64,000 bases of DNA from Snuella sedimenti (GTDB taxonomy: Bacteria > Bacteroidota > Bacteroidia > Flavobacteriales > Flavobacteriaceae). The translations under genes were made by a program, and so were the position numbers. Positions within the stretch are counted from its first letter, which is position 1. Each line of letters opens with the position of its first letter. Below, piece after piece: positions 26,422 through 35,248 of this stretch. Under the pieces are notes generated by a model. That model was given only the letters and a program-made list of their open reading frames with translations, did no database searches and was not told where the DNA came from. Location: contig NZ_JAELVQ010000011.1 in NCBI RefSeq assembly GCF_016428595.1, positions 82,489-146,488 on the forward strand, in the 5' to 3' direction.

Positions 26422-27759
26422 CTAGTCATCAATGCCTAGATCCTCCGACGCAAAATATTCTTGTGGCGCAGGTATTATCCTATTAATCCGTAATCTAAAA
26501 TCGGGTCTTTTATCGTTCTTTAAATCGATAAACGTTTCAGAATTTGAACTTTTAGAGTATACATTAAAAAACGCACTATTTCCATACCAATTCTCTAAGT
26601 CTTCATTATTTGAATTATTTTCAACAAAAATATTCCCATTACAATTGTTAAAATACATATCGGTAAACTTGATTTTTTCCAAATTTTCCTGATTAATAGC
26701 AATTTTATCTTCTAGTATTACGGCAGGGTTAAAACCCGAAATAACACTTTTGTTCATATCAAGGGATGCATTTTCTCCAACAAACAAGGCTTCTTTCACT
26801 AGACCTTTTTCCATATCCTCCTTTAAATTGTTACTACTGTTTACCAACGTTAGGTTTTTAGCAATTACTGAGGTTCCCTTTTTAGTGAAGTCTACTTCTT
26901 CTCGCTTATCATAAGAGTTAATTTGCATGCATCGAGATCCACTACTGCTAGAAGTATAAGGCGAACGAACTGCCAGGGAATTATGTAATTGCGATTGGGT
27001 TCCAAAATTAAATTTAAAATCGTTGTTGCTTGCTTTATAAGAAACAGCTTGATTTAACTTGACTTCTCCGCCCCATATTTCAAAGGCGTTCCCAGAAGAA
27101 TAGCTTACCATGATGTTTTCCAATACGGTTTCATTGCCTACTCCGGCCAATAATAATCCATTAAAGTAGCTTTGTCTCCCTACTCGTTTTCCAGCGTACT
27201 CAATTCTTACATAACGTAGAATGCCTGAGTTGCTTTCGGCATTTGCACCACCATAGTTTGTGTCTCCATATGAGGAAGGTGTAAGGTGCGGATAAAATGA
27301 AGCTACCGAACCGTTGCCAAACCTATTTGTTGGAGCATCACCAAGTAAAATGATACCTCCCCAGTCACCTTCTTTTTTAATACTTCTGTTTGAGGTGAAA
27401 ACAATGGGATCTGTTTCTAAACCGTCTGCAATTATTTTAGAGCCCTTGGCAATTGTAAGGGAAGCTTTAGATTCATAATCACCTATTATTACGGTACCTG
27501 GTTCTATGGTAAGCGTAGCGCCATTGGTTACGAAAACATTTCCCATTAATAAGTAGATGTCTCTTTTTAATAGCTTTGTATCTTTTGTAATGTTTCCGGC
27601 TAATATTTGTGTAGGTGTATCATAGTCTTGAATACCGGGCTTAAAATTTGTCCAATTATGTAACCAATTATTGGAACCAATTATTCCTTTTTCCTGTTGA
27701 GCGAAAACATTTCCTATTATTAGTAGAAACACGCATGCGATTTGGGTAACGTTTTTCAT
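26422..27759 (-). CDS. Secreted right-handed beta-helix protein of unknown function
   Basis: The 445 residues start with a signal peptide (ends GNVFAQ). The core repeats short beta-strand rungs typical of a Bacteroidota surface family with the signatures GATLTIEPGTVIIGD, DPIVFTSN and GDWGGIILLG. These suggest a parallel beta-helix at about 60-390. No type IX sorting domain or lipobox is visible, so its final location is unclear. It lies 188 bp upstream of sprC on the same strand and has its own good promoter (27810-27840). A role in surface or gliding functions is guessed from position only. Confidence 0.65.
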   Translation of the reverse strand: MKNVTQIACVFLLIIGNVFAQQEKGIIGSNNWLHNWTNFKPGIQDYDTPTQILAGNITKDTKLLKRDIYLLMGNVFVTNGATLTIEPGTVIIGDYESKASLTIAKGSKIIADGLETDPIVFTSNRSIKKEGDWGGIILLGDAPTNRFGNGSVASFYPHLTPSSYGDTNYGGANAESNSGILRYVRIEYAGKRVGRQSYFNGLLLAGVGNETVLENIMVSYSSGNAFEIWGGEVKLNQAVSYKASNNDFKFNFGTQSQLHNSLAVRSPYTSSSSGSRCMQINSYDKREEVDFTKKGTSVIAKNLTLVNSSNNLKEDMEKGLVKEALFVGENASLDMNKSVISGFNPAVILEDKIAINQENLEKIKFTDMYFNNCNGNIFVENNSNNEDLENWYGNSAFFNVYSKSSNSETFIDLKNDKRPDFRLRINRIIPAPQEYFASEDLGIDD

Positions 27760-28098
27760 GGTTAAAAATTTATCATTAAAACAATAATATATTCATCAAT
27801 TTGAGTCTTCAAATATATAAAAAAACCTATGAAATACCAATTATTTCGATAAAATGCACTAAATATTTAATATTTGTAAGAATATATGTGTTATATTTGC
27901 ATCTGTTTACAAATACTGAGGTAATTATTGCACATAGTGCTAGTATTTACAGTTTTACGTATTGTAAAATTTTGGCTTCACAAATTGATATTTTAGACAT
28001 GTTTTTTATAAAAAATAACCTACTTTCTACAGAAAATAGGTTAAAGATCAAAGCGTTAATACCAAACTATACTTTGTGTTTTTTATTGAAACGATGCA
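27760..28098. other. AT-rich intergenic region
   Basis: These 339 bp hold the promoter of the beta-helix gene. The rest is AT-rich with no credible gene: an open frame on the plus strand at 27801-28106 lacks protein-like composition and runs into the convergent gene end. Confidence 0.5.
27810..27840 (-). promoter_or_regulatory. Bacteroidota-type promoter for the beta-helix gene
   Basis: Read on the minus strand, TTGG at 27837-27840 and TATATTTG at 27810-27817 are separated by 19 bp. This fits the TTTG / TAnnTTTG pattern of Bacteroidota housekeeping promoters. About 50 bp separate it from the start codon. Confidence 0.6.
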
Positions 28099-28545
28099 TC
28101 AATTAAATTCAGAATATTGATGCAATAGTTTCATTGTTTCTTCGTAAAATAGAATTGCAGATATTAATTTATTGGTATCGGAATAGGGTAATATCATTTT
28201 TTGAAATTCAACGGTGTTTTCTAGAAAATTATCTGTCGCTTCAAATTGATTCTCTAATGCTTTTTTGTTATCGTTGTTTTTTGGAATACCAAGAGTCGCC
28301 ATAGTTACACCTGGTTTCGTTGCAAATGCTATATAAGGTAGTATTTTAATAAGGCTTTCTGTACGTTCTATATACAATGCTAATAACTCTCCTTTTTGCA
28401 TACGTTCCAATTCTTCTACATTGTGGTATTTTTTTATAGCGGCTCCTTCTCTAATAATGCTTTTGGGACCTTTATTTTTTTGCGCATAACCAATACCGGT
28501 CATAAAAAATAGGCTGAAGCTAAGTAAAATAAATTTCATTTTCAT
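28099..28545 (-). CDS. Small secreted protein of unknown function
   Basis: The 148 residues begin with MKMKFILLSFSLFFMTGIGYAQ, a clear signal peptide, so the mature protein is periplasmic or secreted. It is mostly helical, with KYHNVEELERMQKGELLALYIERT-like charged helices and no Cys. I do not recognise the family. A TAGATTTG box lies 26 bp upstream. Its neighbours on the same strand are all exported proteins. Confidence 0.6.
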   Translation of the reverse strand: MKMKFILLSFSLFFMTGIGYAQKNKGPKSIIREGAAIKKYHNVEELERMQKGELLALYIERTESLIKILPYIAFATKPGVTMATLGIPKNNDNKKALENQFEATDNFLENTVEFQKMILPYSDTNKLISAILFYEETMKLLHQYSEFN

Positions 28546-28570
28546 ATCTAAGACTTAAGGGTTAACAAAA

Positions 28571-28578
28571 CAAATCTA
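28571..28578 (-). promoter_or_regulatory. Probable -7 promoter box for the small secreted protein gene
   Basis: The minus strand reads TAGATTTG, matching TAnnTTTG, 26 bp before the start codon. I see no clear -33 TTG at the expected spacing. Confidence 0.4.
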
Positions 28579-28987
28579 TGTAATTAATCGTTAAAAAAAT
28601 CATTTCATCGGGTATTTTGATCAAAACTTGAATTTAGAGTTATTGTTTTAATTCATGCATAATATTGAATTTATGGGTTTTCCATATTTAAGATCGTTTA
28701 GGCGCTTCTTGTTGTTTTAAAATGCTGTTAATAAGTGTTTTAAGTACTGTTGTTTAGAGTGTGATCTAATATATAACATTTCTGGTTAAACGTATTTTTT
28801 GTTACTATTGAACCCCAACAAAGGGATAATTAAAAACAATAATTCAGTATTTCGTCGATAAAAATAAGCATTTTAACGATATAAAGTAAATTTTTTTTTT
28901 CGATTGAGCAATTTTTTTTCAAACTTAGAGTAAAAAGCATACATGATTTATAGCACATATTGCCCGTCTTTGTATCTCAATTTTGCT

Positions 28988-28995
28988 TAATTTTG
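28988..28995 (+). promoter_or_regulatory. Candidate -7 box for glnS
   Basis: TAATTTTG fits TAnnTTTG and lies 20 bp before ATG 29016. If real, it rules out translation from the upstream in-frame ATG at 28983. The nearest TTTG upstream (28969-28972) leaves only 15 bp of spacing, which weakens the call. Confidence 0.35.
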
Positions 28996-29015
28996 CCCAA
29001 ATCATTAGAAGTTAC

Positions 29016-31034
29016 ATGGTGAATGACAATAAATCGCTCAATTTTTTAGAGCAAATTATAGAAGAAGATTTAGCCAATGGCTTATCAAATAATAAATTGC
29101 GTTTTCGGTTCCCTCCAGAACCCAATGGATATCTACACATAGGACATACCAAGGCAATAGGAATTAGTTTTGGGTTAGGTGAAAAATACAATGCCCCAGT
29201 AAATCTTCGTTTTGACGATACGAATCCAGCAAAGGAAGAACAAGAATATGTAGATGCTATAAAAAAAGATGTTGCTTGGTTAGGATATACGTGGGATAAA
29301 GAATTGTTTTCTTCTGATTATTTTCAACAGCTTTACGATTGGGCCATTATCCTTATTAAGAAAGGAAAGGCCTATGTCGATTCTCAATCCAGTGAGGTTA
29401 TGGCTGAGCAAAAGGGAACACCAACACAGCCCGGTGTAGATAGTCCATACAGAAATAGAAGTATTGAAGAAAACTTGGACTTGTTCGAACGCATGAAGCA
29501 AGGAGAATTTGAGGAAGGAGCACACATACTACGTGCAAAAATAGATATGAAGCATCCCAATATGCTAATGCGTGATCCTATTATGTATAGGATATTAAAA
29601 AAACACCATCATAGAACTGGAAATGATTGGTGTATCTATCCGATGTACGATTGGACGCATGGTGAGAGCGATTATATTGAACAAATTTCACATTCTTTAT
29701 GCTCTTTAGAGTTTAAACCCCATCGGGAACTCTATGATTGGTTTTTAGATCAAATAGTGGATGTTAATAAGCTTAGGCCAAAACAGCGTGAGTTTGCACG
29801 TTTAAATCTAAGTTACACGATAATGAGTAAGCGTAAACTGCTTCAATTGGTTGAGCAAGGTATAGTATACGGATGGGACGATCCTAGAATGCCTACTATT
29901 TCAGGTTTGAGGCGTAGGGGGTATACACCCAAAGCGATTCGACATTTTGTAGAACGTGTAGGTGTAGCCAAACGCGATAACGTAATTGATGTTTCACTTT
30001 TGGAATTCTGCATTCGAGAAGATTTAAATAAAACAGCTCCAAGGGTAATGGCAGTTATGGATCCTGTTAAGCTCGTTATTACTAATTATCCAGAAGGTAA
30101 AGAGGAGTGGTTAGAGGCAGAAAATAACCCTGAGGACGAAAGTGCTGGTTATAGAAAGATCCCTTTTTCCCGTGAATTATATATTGAAAGAGATGATTTT
30201 AAGGAAGAAGCCAATAGTAAGTATTTCCGTTTGACTTTAGGAAAAGAGGTGCGACTAAAAAATGCCTATATAATTAAAGGAGAAGACGTTGTTAAAGATG
30301 CCCATGGCAATATTTTAGAAATCCATTGTGTGTATGATAAAGATACTTTAAGCGGAAGTGGGACCGAGGCAAGCTTACGAAAAGTAAAAGGCACATTACA
30401 CTGGGTTTCCATTCAGCATGCTTTAAAAGCAGAAGTAAGGGAGTACGACAGGTTATTTATGGATGAGGCTCCAGATAGTCATCAGGATAAAGAGTTTATG
30501 GAATTTTTAAACCCTAAATCCTTAAGAGTGATTGAAGCTTTTGTTGAACCAAGTTTAAAAGAAGCGAAAGTAGGAGAGCGGTTTCAGTTTCAGCGTTTGG
30601 GATATTTTAATGTTGATGATGATGCCTCTGAAGGCAAGTTGATATTTAACAAAACGGTCGGATTACGGGACACTTGGGCCAAACAAAAACCTAAAGAAGT
30701 ATCAAATAAGCCTCAAGTTAAAACGCAACCTAAGAGAAAAGCTATTGATGTTATTCAGCAATTGGGTAAAAAGTATACTAATTTACCAGAAGCGAAGCAA
30801 CAAAAAGTAAAAGCTGAAATTCAAGAATTGGCAGAACAGGTAAACTATGAGGAATTAGAGCCTTTATTCAATACCGCTGTTAAAAAGGTGGGAACGCGTA
30901 TAGCTGTTGCTATAACGCTTGATGTTTTGCTAAAGAAAGGCGTTGAGCGTAATGATGAAATACACAAATTTATTACTAAAGCACTAGAAGATAAAAACGA
31001 TATTTTGGTAGCCGAAGCCCAAGGTATTATATAA
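29016..31034 (+). CDS. glnS: Glutaminyl-tRNA synthetase with C-terminal extension
   Basis: It charges tRNA-Gln with glutamine. I prefer ATG 29016 (MVNDNKSLNF), which removes eleven non-conserved residues. The class I signatures are intact: PPEPNGYLHIGH at about residues 33-44 and MSKRKL at about 268. The catalytic and anticodon-binding domains end at FNKTVGLRDTWAKQKP, exactly where the E. coli enzyme ends. Beyond that is an extra tail of about 114 residues with a basic linker and a helical domain. The tail sits where some GlnRS carry a YqeY-like tRNA-binding domain, but I cannot confirm homology. Confidence 0.93.
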   Translation: MVNDNKSLNFLEQIIEEDLANGLSNNKLRFRFPPEPNGYLHIGHTKAIGISFGLGEKYNAPVNLRFDDTNPAKEEQEYVDAIKKDVAWLGYTWDKELFSSDYFQQLYDWAIILIKKGKAYVDSQSSEVMAEQKGTPTQPGVDSPYRNRSIEENLDLFERMKQGEFEEGAHILRAKIDMKHPNMLMRDPIMYRILKKHHHRTGNDWCIYPMYDWTHGESDYIEQISHSLCSLEFKPHRELYDWFLDQIVDVNKLRPKQREFARLNLSYTIMSKRKLLQLVEQGIVYGWDDPRMPTISGLRRRGYTPKAIRHFVERVGVAKRDNVIDVSLLEFCIREDLNKTAPRVMAVMDPVKLVITNYPEGKEEWLEAENNPEDESAGYRKIPFSRELYIERDDFKEEANSKYFRLTLGKEVRLKNAYIIKGEDVVKDAHGNILEIHCVYDKDTLSGSGTEASLRKVKGTLHWVSIQHALKAEVREYDRLFMDEAPDSHQDKEFMEFLNPKSLRVIEAFVEPSLKEAKVGERFQFQRLGYFNVDDDASEGKLIFNKTVGLRDTWAKQKPKEVSNKPQVKTQPKRKAIDVIQQLGKKYTNLPEAKQQKVKAEIQELAEQVNYEELEPLFNTAVKKVGTRIAVAITLDVLLKKGVERNDEIHKFITKALEDKNDILVAEAQGII

Positions 31035-31117
31035 AAATATTGATTTTCAAGAAGCTAAGATGATGTGTGTAAGATAAATTTTATTACATTTAGCTTACTA
31101 ACTAAACATTTTTTATC

Positions 31118-31600
31118 ATGGAATTTAATTTTTTAGCACTCTTAGCTTCAGCAGCTTCTGCTTTGGTAATGGGATTTATTTGGTACAATCCAAAGGTATT
31201 TGGTAATGCTTGGATGCAAGCAGCCGATATGACCGAAGAAAAAATGAAAGGCGCTAATATGGCGAAGATTTTTATTTTAGCTTTCGTCTTTGCTTTCTTT
31301 TTAGCCTTTGCTATTCAGTTTTTAGCTATTCACCAAACAGGAGCCATTAGTATGGTTGGAGGCGATGTTGAAAATGCTTTGCCATCGTTTGCTGCATTTA
31401 TGGAAGATTATGGAGATGCATTTAGAACCTTTAAGCATGGCGCATTGCATGGTGTTATTGCTGGTATTTTTATAGCTTTACCAATAATTGGAACCAATGC
31501 TTTGTTTGAGCGTAAGGGCACTAAATATATTTTAATAAATAGTGGCTACTGGATTGTAACATTGGCTATTATGGGAGCTATAGTTTGTGGGTGGAAATAA
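31118..31600 (+). CDS. DUF1761 membrane protein
   Basis: The 160 residues have four predicted membrane helices. The N-terminal helix with MGFIWYNPKVFGNAWMQ and the HGALHGVIAGIF helix are characteristic of DUF1761. No function is established for the family as far as I know. It follows glnS by 83 bp but is probably transcribed separately. A rho-independent terminator follows. Confidence 0.8.
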   Translation: MEFNFLALLASAASALVMGFIWYNPKVFGNAWMQAADMTEEKMKGANMAKIFILAFVFAFFLAFAIQFLAIHQTGAISMVGGDVENALPSFAAFMEDYGDAFRTFKHGALHGVIAGIFIALPIIGTNALFERKGTKYILINSGYWIVTLAIMGAIVCGWK

Positions 31601-31605
31601 TTTTG
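31598..31605 (+). promoter_or_regulatory. Candidate promoter box upstream of FemAB-like gene
   Basis: TAATTTTG overlaps the DUF1761 stop codon and fits TAnnTTTG. A transcript from here would carry the terminator-like hairpin 31624-31656 in its leader, directly in front of the TTG start. Confidence 0.35.
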
Positions 31606-31623
31606 TAATTTTTTAGCATATTT

Positions 31624-31656
31624 AAAGACTGAAAGGTTTCACTTTCGGTCTTTTTT
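31624..31656 (+). terminator. Rho-independent terminator after DUF1761 gene
   Basis: AAAGACTGAAAG and CTTTCGGTCTTT form a 12-bp stem with one G-U pair and a 6-nt loop, and the 3' arm runs straight into a run of T. The next gene starts within two bases of its T-tract. Confidence 0.75.
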
Positions 31657-31657
31657 A

Positions 31658-32830
31658 TTGGAAACATATCGTTTATTGGAAACATACCATATTTATTATT
31701 CTTCCGAAGACTTGCCTAGCACATGGAATGACCTTGTTGGGCATGATATTTTTCTGCAGGCGTCTTATTTACAGGCGCTTGAAGAAGCATCGCCAAATAA
31801 CATACAACTGTTCTATATAGGGGTTTTTAAGGATGATAATCTTGTTGGTGGTGCTATAGTACAACGGGTACAGTTGTACCTAAAAGATATGTTTAGGAAA
31901 ACAAAAGTGTCCTGTGTAAAAGAATTTGTACAAGATCTTGTTTCAAAAGTGCTAAAAGGCAATATTTTGGTGGTTGGTAATTTAACCCATACGGGTCAGC
32001 ATGGGGTTTTTTATTTAAAGGACAAAATAGATACGGCCAGATATTTAAATACGGTTTCTGATGCTTTAGAAGAGCTTAGAGAAGAAATTAAAGCAACCCA
32101 AAATAAAAAAATTCGAGCCATTTTGTGGAAAGATTATTTTCTGGACGACCCTATTCATATTGAAGAGGGTTTTTTTAAGAAGCAAATGTTGTACAAAATA
32201 GTAGTGCAACCTAATATGATCATGCCTGTTAGGCAACAATGGCAAAATTTTGGAGATTATGTGGGTAGTTTAACTAAAAAGTACAGAGATCGCTATAAAC
32301 GGGCCAGAAAGAAGTTTAATACGATTCATATTACAGAATTGGATTTAGAAGCTGTTTATAAAGAAGCGCCCAGGTTGCATAAGCTGTATCTAAATGTGTC
32401 TAATAATGCTAAGTTCAATACATTTTTATTACCAGACAATCATTTTTACAGCTTAAAATTACGATTGGGAAATCATTTTAAAATATTTGGTTATTATATC
32501 GATAATGAGCTCGTTGGTTTTTATACACTATTGCTTAATAAAGGTGATCTCGAAACTTATTTTTTGGGTTACGACAAAGAGCACCAATACCCAAATCAGT
32601 TGTATTTAAATATGTTATATGATATGGCTCAATATGCTATCGAAAATAAGTTTTCTACGATTGTTTATGCTAGAACAGCTATGGAAATTAAAAGTTCGGT
32701 TGGTGCAGAGCCTAAAGCTATGGTAGTGTATTTAAAGCATACAAATGGTGTTATGAATACGGTTTTAAAGATAATTTTTTGGTTAATGAATCCTAAGCAA
32801 AAATGGAACGAACGACATCCTTTTAAATAG
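31658..32830 (+). CDS. FemAB/GNAT-like acyltransferase-fold protein
   Basis: The 390 residues resemble the peptidoglycan-recognition/GNAT family often mislabelled as 8-amino-7-oxononanoate synthase in flavobacteria. An N-terminal GNAT-like half is followed by a C-terminal half with RDRYKRARKKF and the strands IFGYYIDNELVGFYTLLLN and ETYFLGYD. The substrate is unknown. No in-frame ATG exists upstream before a stop. The likely start is TTG at 31658 or TTG at 31676; an 11-bp direct repeat (TTGGAAACATA, period 18) makes the two equivalent. The start is jammed against the preceding terminator. Confidence 0.7.
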   Translation: METYRLLETYHIYYSSEDLPSTWNDLVGHDIFLQASYLQALEEASPNNIQLFYIGVFKDDNLVGGAIVQRVQLYLKDMFRKTKVSCVKEFVQDLVSKVLKGNILVVGNLTHTGQHGVFYLKDKIDTARYLNTVSDALEELREEIKATQNKKIRAILWKDYFLDDPIHIEEGFFKKQMLYKIVVQPNMIMPVRQQWQNFGDYVGSLTKKYRDRYKRARKKFNTIHITELDLEAVYKEAPRLHKLYLNVSNNAKFNTFLLPDNHFYSLKLRLGNHFKIFGYYIDNELVGFYTLLLNKGDLETYFLGYDKEHQYPNQLYLNMLYDMAQYAIENKFSTIVYARTAMEIKSSVGAEPKAMVVYLKHTNGVMNTVLKIIFWLMNPKQKWNERHPFK

Positions 32831-32889
32831 CCTTTAATAAGTGTTTTATTTTTAGTAACTTAAGGGTAATATTTTTAAAAGGATGTATT

Positions 32890-33096
32890 ATGGGATCTTC
32901 AGAAGAAACACTGTCAAAAATATCGAAACTAACTAGGGAAATTGAAACGAATTATCCAGGACTCTACAAGTATTTGGATGAAAGTCCGATGACAATTCCT
33001 AACGAGGCGCATCCTAATATCGACGCGGCTTCTATGGATGAGTATTTAGAGACTTTAGAGCGCCTTTTAAGCGATTATAAAGGAGAGCGTGAATAA
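32890..33096 (+). CDS. Small conserved acidic protein
   Basis: The 68 residues (start MGSSEETLSKISKL) have no signal peptide. Two amphipathic helices flank a Pro-containing loop (MTIPNEAHPNID). The composition and the terminator right after the stop support a real gene. I do not recognise a function; short cytoplasmic proteins like this are common in Flavobacteriaceae. Confidence 0.65.
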   Translation: MGSSEETLSKISKLTREIETNYPGLYKYLDESPMTIPNEAHPNIDAASMDEYLETLERLLSDYKGERE

Positions 33097-33100
33097 GCAA

Positions 33101-33144
33101 AAAGCAACCGCTAAAACAAATGTTTTAAGCAGTTGCTTCTTTTA
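33101..33144 (+). terminator. Rho-independent terminator
   Basis: AAGCAACCGCTAAAACA pairs imperfectly with TGTTTTAAGCAGTTGCTT, followed by CTTTT. It ends the transcript of the small acidic protein gene. Confidence 0.7.
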
Positions 33145-33249
33145 CTCGATAACAGAGATTTAAATGCTCCGAGTTTTGTTTCGAAATCAGAACACCGTTT
33201 CCTGTAAATGACTTGGGCTTGCCCCCAAGATAATTTACTAGGTACTAGG

Positions 33250-34182
33250 TTATTCTTTGTTATCCCCTTTGTTTTGTTTCGCTTCTTTCATGGCTTCACC
33301 AATTTGGTTGCTGGCCGTAAAACTAGCTACCATGTCGTTAAGCATATTGCTGCCAGCTTGTGGTGAATTTGGCAGAAGAATTAAGTTGCTGTTTGTTTCG
33401 CTGCCAATAGCCTGTAGCGTGTCGTAGTGTTGCGTAACAACAATTAAGGCTGAGGCTTCTTGCGAATTGATCCCTACGCGGTTTAAGACATCTACAGATT
33501 CTTCAAGGCCTCGTGCAATTTCACGACGTTGGTCTGCAATACCTTGGCCTTGTAAACGTTTGCTTTCTGCTTCTGCTTTTGCTTTTTCAACAATTAAAAT
33601 ACGAGCGGCATCTCCTTCAAATTGAGCTGCGATTTTTTCACGCTCCGAAGCATTAATGCGGTTCATGGCTTCTTTTACTTGAGCGTCCGGGTCAATATCG
33701 GTAACAAGGGTTTTTATTATGTCAAAACCGTAATCCGACATGGCATCATTAAGTTCGGCCTTTACTGCCAGTGCGATGTCATCTTTTTTAACAAACACAT
33801 CATCTAACTTCATTTTAGGAACTTCGGCACGTACCACATCAAAGACGTAACTTGTTATTTGATCGTGTGGGTAATCAAGCTTATAAAACGCATCGTACAC
33901 TTTGTCTCTTATAACTTTGTATTGCACCGAAACCTTTAAGCGTACAAATACATCATCCAATGTTTTGGTTTCAATAATAACATCCAGTTGCTGAATTTTT
34001 AGGCTTAATCTACCAGCGATTCTATCGACTAATGGGATTTTAAATTGTGGGCCTGAATGGCGAATACTCTGAAACTTTCCAAAGCGCTCAATAATGCCAG
34101 CAGTTTGCTGCTTTACAATAAAAAAAGATGAGATTAAAATAATTAATCCAATAAAAATGATAGGAATAAAGTAGTAGTTCAT
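33250..34182 (-). CDS. SPFH/Band 7 membrane scaffold protein
   Basis: The 310 residues start with one membrane helix (about 4-24). The SPFH/Band 7 domain follows (about 25-190; QTAGIIERFGKFQSI and RAEVPKMKLDDVF). A charged helical region (about 175-235, KAKAEAESKRLQGQGIADQRR) is typical of stomatin/flotillin-type oligomers. Family knowledge: such proteins form ring-shaped membrane microdomains, often partnered with FtsH-like or NfeD proteins; no partner gene is adjacent. The Lys/Gln-rich C-terminus is probably cytoplasmic. Confidence 0.88.
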   Translation of the reverse strand: MNYYFIPIIFIGLIILISSFFIVKQQTAGIIERFGKFQSIRHSGPQFKIPLVDRIAGRLSLKIQQLDVIIETKTLDDVFVRLKVSVQYKVIRDKVYDAFYKLDYPHDQITSYVFDVVRAEVPKMKLDDVFVKKDDIALAVKAELNDAMSDYGFDIIKTLVTDIDPDAQVKEAMNRINASEREKIAAQFEGDAARILIVEKAKAEAESKRLQGQGIADQRREIARGLEESVDVLNRVGINSQEASALIVVTQHYDTLQAIGSETNSNLILLPNSPQAGSNMLNDMVASFTASNQIGEAMKEAKQNKGDNKE

Positions 34183-34538
34183 AATAGCTGTTTAAAAAAT
34201 TAAGATATAAAATTTATATTATATTTGAGGTTTACCAAACAGTATGCACTGCAGTAAACAACCAAAAAGTTAATCAATAAAACATCCATGACCAAAAGTT
34301 TTGTTAAACAACATAATGATTATGTGTGTGTTATGTCTGTCTTTCGGCAAAAGCGGTCTCACTATTGAAAATGCAATAAAAAATAAACAAATGAAACGAA
34401 CATTAACAAATTTTAAAAATTGCTTCACAAAAAGTAATGTTTAAAATTTTTAATGTGAGAACGAGTGCAACGGGAGCTTACATTCGTTCTTAATTTTTAA
34501 TTAACATTTAGTCAAAATAATTACTAAAATTTAAACGA
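34183..34538. other. Divergent intergenic region with duplicated leader
   Basis: These 356 bp hold a TATATTTG box at 34220-34227 (plus strand), AT-rich DNA, and the leader element 34391-34541 shared with pgk. Confidence 0.5.
34220..34227 (+). promoter_or_regulatory. Candidate promoter box for the barrel gene
   Basis: TATATTTG matches TAnnTTTG. It would give a leader of roughly 300 nt containing the structured element at 34391-34541. Confidence 0.35.
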
Positions 34539-34541
34539 ATG
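34391..34541 (+). repeat. Duplicated structured leader, copy 1 (barrel gene)
   Basis: The segment from a decoy ATG (ATGAAACGAACATTAA) to the real start ATG of the next gene is nearly the same as 51969-52118 in front of pgk, with only scattered differences. A hairpin AGAACGAGTG / CATTCGTTCT (34454-34486 region) is followed by TTAATTTTT. The conserved end TACTAAAATTTAAACGA runs into the start codon. It could be a cis-regulatory RNA, an attenuator, or a repeat copied between gene starts. Confidence 0.65.
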
Positions 34542-35219
34542 AAATTTAAGCATTACATTCTATTAGTAGCACTAACCATGGGTTTTGTTACAAAAAGTTT
34601 TTCACAGCATAAAACATATGCCATTACCAACGGGATTGGTATTTTTGGGGGGCTAACAAAGTTTGATATCCAAACGGACAATTTTGTCACGAAACAAGGA
34701 GATGGCTTTTTGGGAGGGTTATCTGCAACGGTCGATATTCCCCATAGATGGTATAATATGAGCTATGGGATGCAGCTATCGGAAAATTATATTCATATTT
34801 TGGGGCGTCCAGATTTAATTAGTTCTGAAGAAACTTTTATTGAGTACAAACTCTTTGCTGCCCAATTGGCTTTATTGGGGCATATAAAACTAGCAGGAAA
34901 CTATTTTACTATCGATGTCGGGCCTATGGTTCAGTACAACGGTAAATTGGAGCTAAAGGATAAAAGCCAGGAAGGTTATTATATAAATGATTATGCAAAT
35001 GTATCTGCCGCGGACATTGCTAATATCTCGAAAGTTAACTTTAATGGAGTAGTGGGAGCTACAGCAGGCATTAAAAACTTTAAGTTGAAGGCGCAGTATA
35101 TTTATGGGGTCACCAATATATTGAAGAAGTTAAATACACAAGATGCGCTTAAAGGTGAAAACGAGAGTTTTAAAGGCAATCAGTCCATGTTGGTTTTTGG
35201 TGCAATGTTTTGCTTTTAA
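34539..35219 (+). CDS. Outer-membrane beta-barrel protein
   Basis: The 226 residues begin with a signal peptide (ends KSFSQ). Eight or so amphipathic strands rich in Gly and aromatic residues follow, and the protein ends in phenylalanine (MLVFGAMFCF), typical of BamA-inserted barrels of the OmpW/porin-like PF13568 type. The ligand is unknown. Its leader is the duplicated element described at 34391-34541, so expression may be controlled together with pgk. Confidence 0.75.
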   Translation: MKFKHYILLVALTMGFVTKSFSQHKTYAITNGIGIFGGLTKFDIQTDNFVTKQGDGFLGGLSATVDIPHRWYNMSYGMQLSENYIHILGRPDLISSEETFIEYKLFAAQLALLGHIKLAGNYFTIDVGPMVQYNGKLELKDKSQEGYYINDYANVSAADIANISKVNFNGVVGATAGIKNFKLKAQYIYGVTNILKKLNTQDALKGENESFKGNQSMLVFGAMFCF

Positions 35220-35248
35220 CCAAAAGACTAACTGCCTTTAAAGGGTTT

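Larger units (their letters stand above)
28546..29015. other. Divergent intergenic region upstream of glnS
   Basis: These 470 bp separate the divergent small secreted protein gene and glnS. Apart from promoter-like boxes at both ends, I see only AT-rich sequence with no stable long hairpin, RNA gene or coding signal. Confidence 0.5.

Noticed and set aside
27801..28106. Open frame of 101 codons on the plus strand
   Set aside because: It lies in AT-rich DNA with no family-like motifs, covers the promoter of the beta-helix gene and runs into the end of a convergent gene.
28546..29015. Riboswitch or T-box-like RNA upstream of glnS
   Set aside because: I found no T-box sequence, no stable long stem and no terminator/antiterminator pair; a promoter-like box lies only 20 bp before the start.
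34391..34444. Leader peptide gene starting at the decoy ATG of the duplicated leader
   Set aside because: The two copies share only the first five residues and then differ in frame and length (17 versus 14 codons), so the nucleotides rather than a peptide are conserved.
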